Part shown: positions 34,722 through 42,314 of the stretch, piece after piece | How positions within the stretch are numbered: position 1 is the first letter of the stretch | Layout of the letters: each line of letters starts with the position of its first letter | Source: an uncultured Alistipes sp. | GTDB lineage: Bacteria; Bacteroidota; Bacteroidia; Bacteroidales; Rikenellaceae | Assembly (NCBI GenBank): GCA_947629705.1 | Contig: CANREN010000006.1 | Coordinates: forward strand, 25,300 to 89,299 | DNA length: 64,000 bases | Direction: 5' to 3' | Program-made: the position numbers and the translations under genes | Notes under the pieces: model-generated | Told to the model about the DNA's origin: nothing | Databases searched by the model: none | The model's input: only the letters and a program-made list of their open reading frames with translations

Positions 34722-35342
34722 CTACAACTTGATTCCCGAAAAGATCATGAACGCGATTCCCATCAGACCGGTAATGATGAAAGCGATACCGGGGCCTTTC
34801 AATGCGGGAGGGATATGCGAATAGGTCGTCTTTTCGCGGATCGCGGCCATCATAACGATCGCGAGCCACCAGCCCAAGCCGGAGCCCAGGCCGTAAACGA
34901 TCGACTGCCACAGCGAAGCGAGCTCGCCGCCGTCGACTTTCTGCTGCATGAAGAGCGAACCGCCCATGATGGCGCAGTTGACGGCGATCAGCGGCAGGAA
35001 GATACCCAACTGGCTGTACAACGTCGGCGAAAACTTTTCGACGGCCATCTCCACCAACTGCACGAAAGCGGCGATGGTGGCGATGAAGACGATGAACGTC
35101 AGGAAGTCGAGGTTGAGATCGGGCAGCCCTGCCCAAGCCAAAGCGCCCTCTTTCAAGACATATTCATACAACAGATAGTTCAGCGGCACGGTCATCGTCA
35201 TCACGAACGTAACGGCGGCACCGAGGCCGAGGGCCGTCTTGACACTCTTCGACACGGCAATGTAGGAACACATGCCGAAGAAGAAGGCGAAGACCATGTT
35301 GTCGATGAAAATCGACCGGATAAAGATATTCAATGATTCCAT
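34722..35342 (-). CDS. nqrE: Na+-translocating NADH:quinone oxidoreductase subunit E
   Basis: 206 residues, six predicted membrane helices, paralogous to NqrD. The conserved start MESLNIFIRSIFIDNMVFAFFFGMC includes one of the membrane cysteines thought to bind the iron between NqrD and NqrE. The second, in the loop AVNCAIMGGSLFMQQ, is also present. The length matches the family (about 198-206). It follows nqrD after 14 bp. Confidence 0.96.
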   Translation of the reverse strand: MESLNIFIRSIFIDNMVFAFFFGMCSYIAVSKSVKTALGLGAAVTFVMTMTVPLNYLLYEYVLKEGALAWAGLPDLNLDFLTFIVFIATIAAFVQLVEMAVEKFSPTLYSQLGIFLPLIAVNCAIMGGSLFMQQKVDGGELASLWQSIVYGLGSGLGWWLAIVMMAAIREKTTYSHIPPALKGPGIAFIITGLMGIAFMIFSGIKL

Positions 35343-35356
35343 ACGACGCTATCCTC

Positions 35357-35992
35357 CTATTTTTCCTGTAAATCCTTATTGTGCGAACGGTGCACCCAGA
35401 TGATGCAGCCAACGATGATCAACGCCATCGGAGGGAAGAGCATCAACCCGCAGTTCGTATACCAGCCGCCTTCGGTCGCATACCAGCTTTCAGGGATGAC
35501 GGGGTAGCCGAGCAGCGTTCCCGAGCCGAAAAGCTCGCGGAAGAAGGCCACGATGACGAGGATCAACCCGTAACCGAGCCCGTTGCCGACACCGTCGAGA
35601 AAGGCGGGCCAGGGTTTATTGGCCAGAGCGAATGCCTCGACGCGCCCCATGACGATGCAGTTCGTGATAATCAAACCTACGTAGACCGAAAGTTGTTTCG
35701 AAATTTCGAATACATAGGCTTTCAGCACCTGATCGACCAGAATGACTAACGCGGCGATCACGACCAACTGGATGATGATGCGGATACGCGACGGCACGCC
35801 GTTGCGCAGCAGCGACATCACCAGATTCGAAAAGGCCGTAACGACAGTTACCGACAACGCCATGACGATAGCCGGTTTCAGCTGCACGGTAACGGCCAGT
35901 GCCGAGCAGATACCCAGGATCTGCACGATGACCGGATTGTTCGCGGAGAACGGGCCGGTCAGATATTTGAAATTCTTATCGTTCATACTCAT
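35357..35992 (-). CDS. nqrD: Na+-translocating NADH:quinone oxidoreductase subunit D
   Basis: 211 residues, integral membrane, six helices. The first Cys lies in VQILGICSALAVTVQL and the second in the loop GLIITNCIVMGRVEAFALAN, placed to share an iron centre with the equivalent cysteines of NqrE. The start at 35992 overlaps the nqrC stop (ATGA), so translation is coupled. Confidence 0.96.
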   Translation of the reverse strand: MSMNDKNFKYLTGPFSANNPVIVQILGICSALAVTVQLKPAIVMALSVTVVTAFSNLVMSLLRNGVPSRIRIIIQLVVIAALVILVDQVLKAYVFEISKQLSVYVGLIITNCIVMGRVEAFALANKPWPAFLDGVGNGLGYGLILVIVAFFRELFGSGTLLGYPVIPESWYATEGGWYTNCGLMLFPPMALIIVGCIIWVHRSHNKDLQEK

Positions 35993-36903
35993 TTGTTCGC
36001 ATCCTTTTCATCGTTAGACACTTCCTCGACAACCGGAACTGCATTTCCAACCGTCGTATCGGCGGATTCCGTTCCGACCGCGGCCTCCGCTCCGGCCGAA
36101 GCATTGCGGCGGGCCTCCAACAACGGCAGATAATGACCGAGACTGGTTTTCAGCATAGCCGTTACGCCGTCCGACGTCTTCGTGCCGCCCGTAATGGCAT
36201 CCACCTCGTGTTCGGGGTCTTGCGCTCCGCCCTTGCGGAGCACGATCGACACGAACTGCGCACCGTCGAAAATCCGTTTCCCGACGAATTTCTGTTGATA
36301 TTTTTCCGTCGCGATCTCGGCGCCGAGGCCCGGCGTCTCGCCCTGGTGGCCGAACACAGCGCCGGCCACGGTATTCATATCCTTCTCCAACGCGACGTAC
36401 CCCCAGATCGGGCCCCAAAGACCCGTACCGTTGACCGGCAGGACGATTCGCCCGTCAGCCGCTTCGAACACGGGATAGGTGGCATTTGCCTCGGCTTTTT
36501 TCAGGTCGAAGAGCATCTGCAAAGCCTCGTCCGCCGAAACGGATTCGATTCGTTCGCCCTGCGCATCGACCGCATAAGCCGCGATGTATTCGTCGTAATT
36601 CTGTTCGGCCGCACCGAGCGAAGCGAGGATCGCCTCTTTCTTTTCGTTGAGCGTATTGGCCCGCTGCCGACCCTGCAAAGACAAGGCGGTTACGGCCAGC
36701 AAAGCAGCCACGATGACGACCATCACCGTCGCATAAACCACGATATAAACGTTGCTGTTCTTATCGTGCCACCAACTCTTTTTCTCCGATTTCAACTCCG
36801 TGAACTCCGAAGCGGGAGCACCGCATACGGGGCATTTTTCGGGTGCGGCCGCTCCTTCGTGGACATAGCCGCAAACGTTGCATCTGAATTTTTTCGTTGC
36901 CAT
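35989..36903 (-). CDS. nqrC: NqrC with an N-terminal rubredoxin-like domain
   Basis: 304 residues from ATG at 36903, chosen over a GTG three codons upstream. Residues 5-34 form a rubrerythrin-type rubredoxin knuckle pair: Cys8-x2-Cys11-Gly and Cys24-Pro-x-Cys27-Gly, with YVHEG between. A membrane helix follows (about 47-72) and then the periplasmic FMN domain with the covalent-flavin site in AITGGTKTSDGV (about 233-244; Thr of TGGT). The C-terminus has an extra Ala/Glu/Asp-rich tail of about 40 residues. Vibrio-type NqrC (about 257 residues) has neither extension. The Fe(Cys)4 domain would be cytosolic, on the NqrF side. Confidence 0.93.
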   Translation of the reverse strand: MATKKFRCNVCGYVHEGAAAPEKCPVCGAPASEFTELKSEKKSWWHDKNSNVYIVVYATVMVVIVAALLAVTALSLQGRQRANTLNEKKEAILASLGAAEQNYDEYIAAYAVDAQGERIESVSADEALQMLFDLKKAEANATYPVFEAADGRIVLPVNGTGLWGPIWGYVALEKDMNTVAGAVFGHQGETPGLGAEIATEKYQQKFVGKRIFDGAQFVSIVLRKGGAQDPEHEVDAITGGTKTSDGVTAMLKTSLGHYLPLLEARRNASAGAEAAVGTESADTTVGNAVPVVEEVSNDEKDANK

Positions 36904-36912
36904 AGCGCTCAC

Positions 36913-38070
36913 CTATTTTGCCGTTTTGATACGTTTGTTCCGCCGCTTGATGCTGGCCTCGACGACGTAGTGATCGACCAAAGGCGCCATCGCATTCATG
37001 AACAGAATGGCGAGCATCATGCCTTCGGGATAGGCCGGATTGACGACGCGGGTCAGCACGGCCAGCACACCGATCAGGAAACCGACGATATACTGTCCCG
37101 TTGCTGTCTGGGCCGACGTAACGGGGTCGGTGGCCATGAAAACCGCACCGAACGCGAAGCCGCCGATAATCAGATGATACCAGCCCGGAATCTGCGCATA
37201 GGCCGACGATCCGCAAACATTGAATACCAAAGCCATCGCCAAGCCGCCGATGAATACCGAAATCATCGTCCGCCACGAAGCAATGCCCGTAAAGAGCAGG
37301 ATGGCCGCACCGATCAGAATGGCGACCGTCGAGGTCTCGCCGACGCTGCCCGGAATGAAGCCGAGAAAGGCATCCATCGTCGAATAGCCCATTCGACCGG
37401 TCGTTACGAGGTTTTCGAGCGGCGTCGCACCGGAGAATCCATCGACAACGCCTTCGCCGGAGGTCAGACCGGCGATCCAGACCTTGGTACCCGACATCGA
37501 GGGCGTGTAGGCGAGGAACGCGAACACGCGAGCGACCAGCGCAGGATTGAATACATTCATCCCCGTACCGCCGAATACCTCCTTGCCGAAGATGACGGCG
37601 AAAGCGGTCGAAAGGCCGAGAATCCACAACGGAATATCGACCGGCATGATCATCGGAATCAAAAGGCCCGTAACGAGGAATCCCTCGTTGACCTCGTGCC
37701 CGCGCACCTGCGCGAAACCGAACTCGATGCCGAGCCCGACGACGTAGGAGACGACGATCATCGGCAGCACCTTGAGGAATCCGAACCAGAACGAGGCCCA
37801 GAAAGCGGGCGCCGCCCCCTGCGAAAGGAAGTGCTGATACCCGACATTGTACATGCCGAACAGCAGGGCGGGCATCAACGCGACGACGACCATGATCATC
37901 GTACGTTTCATGTCGTTGCAGTCGCGGATGTGGGCCCCGCGGCGTGTCGTGGTATTCGGTACGAAGAGGAACGTTTCGAACGCATCGAACGTCGACTCCA
38001 AAAAGCCCAATTTGCCGCCCTTGGCGAACGTGGGCTTGATTTTATCCACTATATTACGAATCGAACTCAT
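36913..38070 (-). CDS. nqrB: Na+-translocating NADH:quinone oxidoreductase subunit B
   Basis: 385 residues, about ten membrane helices. This subunit carries riboflavin and covalent FMN, and houses the Na+ path and quinone site. The FMN attachment motif is DGFSGATPLENL (Thr of SGAT at about residue 214). Other family stretches are GMYNVGYQHF near the N-terminus, GKEVFGGTGMNVFNPALVAR, and FMATDPVTSAQT. It starts 5 bp after nqrA. Confidence 0.97.
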   Translation of the reverse strand: MSSIRNIVDKIKPTFAKGGKLGFLESTFDAFETFLFVPNTTTRRGAHIRDCNDMKRTMIMVVVALMPALLFGMYNVGYQHFLSQGAAPAFWASFWFGFLKVLPMIVVSYVVGLGIEFGFAQVRGHEVNEGFLVTGLLIPMIMPVDIPLWILGLSTAFAVIFGKEVFGGTGMNVFNPALVARVFAFLAYTPSMSGTKVWIAGLTSGEGVVDGFSGATPLENLVTTGRMGYSTMDAFLGFIPGSVGETSTVAILIGAAILLFTGIASWRTMISVFIGGLAMALVFNVCGSSAYAQIPGWYHLIIGGFAFGAVFMATDPVTSAQTATGQYIVGFLIGVLAVLTRVVNPAYPEGMMLAILFMNAMAPLVDHYVVEASIKRRNKRIKTAK

Positions 38071-38075
38071 AGCGC

Positions 38076-39431
38076 TTAAGCCTCCTTGATCATTAAGTTA
38101 ATACCGTCGCGGATGATCTGCTGGATGTCGATTTTCGACGGATCGACGAATTCGCACAAGGCGAAATCCTCCTCGACGACCTCGTAGATGCCGAGATTCT
38201 CCATCTTTTCGATATCGCCGGCCAGGCAGGCCTTCAACAGATACATCGGATAGATGTCCATCGGCAGATAACGTTCGTAGAGCCCCGTTACGACGAACGG
38301 ACGTTCCCCGCCATTCAGATTGGTGTCCAGCCGATAGGCCTTTTTGGGGCAGAGCCACGAGAAATAGGCCCGCGACACCGAAAATTTGTTGAAACGGGGC
38401 ATCGCCCAGCCCAGCAGTTCGTATTTGTCGCCTTCGGGGATGACCGTTACCTGATTGGCGTAATAGCCGAGGAATCCGTCCATCGCGGTTTTGGTTCCCG
38501 TAAGCACGTTGCCCGAAATGATGCGCACCGAATCGCCCGCATTTTGCGGTTTGAGGTTGCCTGCGAGGAACGAATCGACGCGGGCGCCCGCAATCACGCG
38601 ATAATACTGCGGTTTCGCGACCTCGGAGCCATCTACGGCGATGATTCGGGTCATATCGACGCGACCGGTAAGCACCAATCGTCCGATGATGGCCAGATCC
38701 TGGATGTTCACCGTCCACACGACCTCGCCCTTGTTGACGGGATCAATGTGATGGATCTGCACCCCGACGTTGCCAGCGGGATGTTTGCCGGCGAAAGTGT
38801 GCAGCTCGACGCCCTTGAGCTGAGGCATGTTGCCCTCGGCACCGGCACGCATCGAAAGGTGCACCTTGCCACCGGACAATTTTCTCAACACCTCGATACC
38901 GGCTTGCAGATTGGCCTGTTCATCGCACAGCACGTAGTTGTAATCGGGAGCCAACGGGGCCGAATCGAACGCCGAGACAAAGATGGCTTTCGGCGTGTCG
39001 GCCGGATCGGCGATGATGCCGTAGGGGCGCTGCACGAGCATCGGCCACAAACCGGCATGAAGCAACAGCTCGATCAATTCGTCGCGCGAAGCCTTCGCCG
39101 GATCGAGCCGGGCGAACTCCTCGTAACGCTGATGAGCATCGGGCGCGACGGTAACGGAAAGCACCTTGCGCTTCTCGCCGCGGTTGACGGCGGCCACCGT
39201 ACCGCTGACCGGCGAGGTGAAAAGCACGCGCTCGTTGTACTTGTTGAAGAACAACGGCGTACCGGCTTTCACCGGATCGCCCGCCTTAACCAGCAGTTTG
39301 GGAGTTACGCCCTCGAAATCGAGCGGCGAAAGCGCATACTCCGCAGCCATCGGCGCATCTGCCGTCGCTGCGCAGGGTTTGCCCTCCAAATTGATGTCGA
39401 GACCCTTGCGTAAAGTAATGATTTTCGACAT
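38076..39431 (-). CDS. nqrA: Na+-translocating NADH:quinone oxidoreductase subunit A
   Basis: The cytosolic subunit of the complex, implicated in quinone binding. The 451 residues match. The start MSKIITLRKGLDINLEG is diagnostic. Further on are KPKLLVKAGDPVKAGTPLFF-like biotin/lipoyl-fold sequence (VTPKLLVKAGDPVKAGTPLF), PVSGTVAAVNRGEKRKVLSV, and a C-terminal GIYEVVEEDFALCEFVDPSK. It is the first gene of nqrABCDEF, transcribed leftwards from the promoter at about 39.55 kb. Confidence 0.97.
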   Translation of the reverse strand: MSKIITLRKGLDINLEGKPCAATADAPMAAEYALSPLDFEGVTPKLLVKAGDPVKAGTPLFFNKYNERVLFTSPVSGTVAAVNRGEKRKVLSVTVAPDAHQRYEEFARLDPAKASRDELIELLLHAGLWPMLVQRPYGIIADPADTPKAIFVSAFDSAPLAPDYNYVLCDEQANLQAGIEVLRKLSGGKVHLSMRAGAEGNMPQLKGVELHTFAGKHPAGNVGVQIHHIDPVNKGEVVWTVNIQDLAIIGRLVLTGRVDMTRIIAVDGSEVAKPQYYRVIAGARVDSFLAGNLKPQNAGDSVRIISGNVLTGTKTAMDGFLGYYANQVTVIPEGDKYELLGWAMPRFNKFSVSRAYFSWLCPKKAYRLDTNLNGGERPFVVTGLYERYLPMDIYPMYLLKACLAGDIEKMENLGIYEVVEEDFALCEFVDPSKIDIQQIIRDGINLMIKEA

Positions 39432-39515
39432 GGTATTATTAATTTGCGTAGTAGTGTTCTATATTCTATCTTTTTCTATACTTTGGCACTGGAATTTATC
39501 CCCCCCTGTCTGGGT

Positions 39516-39531
39516 TGTTAGCGTACTAACA
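39516..39531 (-). promoter_or_regulatory. 16-bp inverted repeat at the nqr transcription start
   Basis: TGTTAG-CGTA-CTAACA, perfect 6-bp arms. It begins 14 bp downstream of the nqr -7-like box, where a bound regulator would block initiation or clearance. It could instead form a small leader hairpin. Confidence 0.4.
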
Positions 39532-39544
39532 CTATAATAGCGTG

Positions 39545-39552
39545 CGAAAGTA
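39545..39552 (-). promoter_or_regulatory. Probable nqr operon promoter
   Basis: TACTTTCG on the minus strand differs from TAnnTTTG by one base. It leaves a leader of about 110 nt before nqrA. No better box is present between nqrA and the tatD modules. Confidence 0.45.
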
Positions 39553-39618
39553 CGCATTTTTTTCGAGAAAAACAGCGGATCGGAACATTATTTATAAATT
39601 TACTTAAAAAATTCTGTT

Positions 39619-39776
39619 TATCTTTGGCTTCGCCGAAGATACTCCGTCCCGGCATAATCAAGCTGTCGCTTGCTTCTGCGCTCCTTTTTTTTCGTATCTT
39701 TGGCTGCGCCGAAGATACTCCGTCCCGGCATAATCAAGCTGTCGTTTGCTTCTGCGCTCGACTTTGCGTATCTTTG
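39619..39776 (+). promoter_or_regulatory. Three tandem promoter modules upstream of tatD
   Basis: Plus-strand TATCTTTG boxes lie at 39619-39626, 39695-39702 and 39769-39776 (76 and 74 bp apart). The first two are followed by a near-palindrome around GGCTTCGCC or GGCTGCGCC, ending CGAAGATACTCC, then an almost identical middle (GTCCCGGCATAATCAAGCTG) containing CAAGC-TGTC-GCTTG. The last box leaves only 7 bp before the tatD ATG. Confidence 0.7.
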
Positions 39777-39783
39777 CCAAAAG

Positions 39784-40377
39784 ATGGAACTTGCCCCGAC
39801 ATACGTGAACATCCACACCCATCGGCCCGCGGGCCGCGGCATCGAACTCCGCACCGTCGGTATCCATCCGTGGGATGCCGGCCGGATACCGGTCGCCTCG
39901 CTGCTGCCGCTCGATGAAACGGCGCAGGCCATCGGCGAGACCGGGCTCGATTTCGCACGGCCCGTGCCGAAGGAGGTCCAATACGCCGCTTTCCGCGCGC
40001 AATTAGAGCTGGCCCGGCAATACGGACTGCCCGTTGTCCTGCATTGCGTGCGGGCATTCGACGAGGTGATGCGCGAGCTCAAAACCCGTCCGCCGCGAGC
40101 TGCCATCTTCCACGGATTCATCGGCTCGCCCGAACAGGCACGGCAGGCCATCGCCGCAGGACATTACCTTTCGTTCGGCGAGCGGACATTCCGTTCGCCG
40201 AAAACCGTCGAGGCGATGCGCGCCACTCCGCTTTCGCGCCTTTTTTTCGAGACCGACGAGAGCGAGACGCCCATCGAAAAGCTATACGAACGTGCATCGC
40301 AACTGCTCGATCAGCAGGAAGAGCTGTTAATAAGAGGTACGTTGGAGAATTATAAAAAACTATTCGAACCGAGATGA
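39784..40377 (+). CDS. TatD-family metal-dependent hydrolase
   Basis: 197 residues, shorter than the usual 250-265 of TatD. The metal motif at the start is YVNIHTHRP, then GIHPWDAG, the catalytic-Glu strand AIGETGLDFAR, VVLHCVRAFDEVM (His), IFHGFIGSPEQA (His) and FFETDESETPIEKLYERA (Asp). All metal ligands expected for the TIM-barrel phosphodiesterase/DNase fold are present, so it is a compact but intact member. The ATG at 39784 is only 7 bp after the last -7 box, so the shortest mRNA would be leaderless. The stop overlaps the tcdA start (ATGA). Confidence 0.85.
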   Translation: MELAPTYVNIHTHRPAGRGIELRTVGIHPWDAGRIPVASLLPLDETAQAIGETGLDFARPVPKEVQYAAFRAQLELARQYGLPVVLHCVRAFDEVMRELKTRPPRAAIFHGFIGSPEQARQAIAAGHYLSFGERTFRSPKTVEAMRATPLSRLFFETDESETPIEKLYERASQLLDQQEELLIRGTLENYKKLFEPR

Positions 40378-41099
40378 TACCCGCGTGGATGGAACGTACT
40401 TCGCTGCTGTTGGGCGACGAAAAACTCGAACGTTTGCGGCGGGCGCACGTGTTGGTCGTCGGATTGGGCGGCGTGGGCGCCTATGCCGCCGAGATGCTCG
40501 TGCGGGCGGGTATCGGACGCATGACCATCGCCGATGCCGATGTCGTTTCGCCGTCGAACATCAACCGGCAGTTAGTGGCCCTGCACTCGACCATAGGCCG
40601 TCCGAAAGCCGAGGTGCTGGCCGAACGGCTGCGGGACATCGCTCCCGAACTGGAGCTGACGGTCGTCGCCAAATACATCCGCGACGAAGAAACCTATACA
40701 TTGCTCGACGCTACTCCCTATGATTATGTAATCGACGCCATCGACACGCTGTCGCCGAAACTCGCCTTGATTGCGGGCGCGCTGGAGCGACAGATGAAGG
40801 TCGTCAGTTCGATGGGGGCCGGCGCGAAGACCGACCCGACACAGATGGAAATCGCCGACATCTCGAAGACCCACCATTGTCCGCTGGCCCACATGCTGCG
40901 CAAACGGCTGCACAAAATCGGCATCCGCACGGGGTTCCGGGCGGTCTTTTCGCCGGAACCGATCCGCGAAGGGGCGATGATCGTCTGCGAAGAGGAGAAC
41001 AAAAAATCGAATGTCGGAACGATCTCCTATCTGCCGGCCCTTTTCGGCATCGGCTGTGCGTCGGTCGTCATCCGCGACCTGATCGGAGAAATGAAATGA
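40374..41099 (+). CDS. tcdA: tRNA threonylcarbamoyladenosine dehydratase
   Basis: An E1-like (ThiF/MoeB superfamily) enzyme that cyclises t6A37 to ct6A in tRNA using ATP. The 241 residues have the nucleotide motif VLVVGLGGVGAYAAEMLVRAG (about 26-46), DADVVSPSNINRQ, DAIDTLSPK and GAGAKTDPT. The later VFSPEPIRE and SYLPALFGIGCASVVI are typical of the TcdA/CsdL branch and not of ubiquitin-activating relatives. It is coupled to tatD upstream and to the dehydrogenase downstream by ATGA overlaps. Confidence 0.92.
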   Translation: MIPAWMERTSLLLGDEKLERLRRAHVLVVGLGGVGAYAAEMLVRAGIGRMTIADADVVSPSNINRQLVALHSTIGRPKAEVLAERLRDIAPELELTVVAKYIRDEETYTLLDATPYDYVIDAIDTLSPKLALIAGALERQMKVVSSMGAGAKTDPTQMEIADISKTHHCPLAHMLRKRLHKIGIRTGFRAVFSPEPIREGAMIVCEEENKKSNVGTISYLPALFGIGCASVVIRDLIGEMK

Positions 41100-42055
41100 A
41101 CGAAAATCGCGAAACCATGCAACCGAACATCGTCTTTTTGGATCAATACAGCCTCGGAGGGGCCGATCTGGCCGCCATCCGAGCATTAGGTGCGTACACG
41201 GGCTACGAAACCACGACACGCGAGGAGCTGCTCGACCGCTGCCGCGAAGCCGACATCGCAATCACCAACAAAGTGCCGTTCGACCGCGCGACGATGCAGG
41301 CGCTGCCGCGACTGCGCATGATCTGCGTCGCCGGAACGGGCATGAACCACATCGACCTCGAAGCCGCCGCCGAATTGGGCATCACGGTAAAGAACGCCGT
41401 GGGTTACTCGACCCACGCGGTGGCCGAAACCACCATCGGAGCGGCCATCGCGTTGATGCGGCAAATCGGCTATTACGACCGTTACGTCAAAACCGAATAT
41501 GCGGGAGCGGCCCGGCAATTCCACTTCGGCCGCACGACCTATCGACTCTACGGCAAGACGTGGGGCATCATCGGATTGGGGAACATAGGCCACGCCGTTG
41601 CGCGGGTCGCCGAAGCGCTCGGCTGCCGCGTGGTCTACACGTCGGTCTCGGGTGTCGCACGCGAGGAGCCCTACCCCGCCCTGCCGATCGGGGAACTGCT
41701 CGGACAGTCGGATATCGTGTCGATCCACACCCCGCTGACGACCCGAACCCGCGGATTGATCGGGGCCGCCGAACTGGCACGGATGAAGCCGTCGGCCATT
41801 TTAATCAATGTCGCCCGCGGCGGCATCGTCGACGAAAAGGCCTTGGCCGAGGCATTGGATGCAGGAGGGCTTGCCGGAGCGGGCCTCGACGTTTTCGAGC
41901 ATGAGCCGATGGAGGTCGGAAATCCGTTGCTCGCCGTCCGCGAACCCGATCGGCTGCTGCTTTCGCCGCACAATGCGTGGTCGCCCGTCGAAGCCATCGA
42001 CGTGCTGATCGACTGCATCTTACGCAATATCCGCGAATACCTCGAACGCCACTAA
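41096..42055 (+). CDS. D-2-hydroxyacid dehydrogenase (NAD-dependent)
   Basis: 319 residues of the D-isomer-specific dehydrogenase family. The Rossmann motif TWGIIGLGNIGHAVARVAE lies at about 155-173, and the catalytic triad sits in INVARGGIVDEKALAEAL (Arg), GAGLDVFEHEPM (Glu) and LLLSPHNAWSPVEA (His). The N-terminal TNKVPFDRATMQ and the overall pattern are closest to glycerate/hydroxypyruvate reductase-like members, but the substrate cannot be fixed from sequence. It starts at 41096 inside the tcdA stop codon and closes the three-gene operon. Confidence 0.88.
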   Translation: MNENRETMQPNIVFLDQYSLGGADLAAIRALGAYTGYETTTREELLDRCREADIAITNKVPFDRATMQALPRLRMICVAGTGMNHIDLEAAAELGITVKNAVGYSTHAVAETTIGAAIALMRQIGYYDRYVKTEYAGAARQFHFGRTTYRLYGKTWGIIGLGNIGHAVARVAEALGCRVVYTSVSGVAREEPYPALPIGELLGQSDIVSIHTPLTTRTRGLIGAAELARMKPSAILINVARGGIVDEKALAEALDAGGLAGAGLDVFEHEPMEVGNPLLAVREPDRLLLSPHNAWSPVEAIDVLIDCILRNIREYLERH

Positions 42056-42167
42056 CCCCGACCGCAACCGCAACGACAAGAATCGCCCCTGCCAAGGAAC
42101 TTCTCCAACAGCAGGGGGATACCTTGTATCTATAACATTCTGCACCGAATCGAGTCGGCGGATGCGT

Positions 42168-42277
42168 TTGCATCGCTGCCGGTCGCGTTGCTCGCGGCAA
42201 AGCCGCGTTTGCAGGCTTGACCCACCCCCGCCTTGGCGGGGGCTTCGGTCGGAACCCGCAAGGTCTTACGGTTTCGG
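42168..42277 (+). repeat. REP-like intergenic element, copy B
   Basis: About 110 bp homologous to 25160-25278. Hairpin 1 is CGCGGC-AAA-GCCGCG (42193-42207). Hairpin 2 is a perfect CCCCCGCC-TT-GGCGGGGG (42225-42242). It lies between convergent genes (dehydrogenase and gpmI) and may stop or stabilise transcripts from both sides. Confidence 0.75.
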
Positions 42278-42314
42278 TTTGCCGCCGGTGCAAATTCGCA
42301 GGCAATCGCCTATT

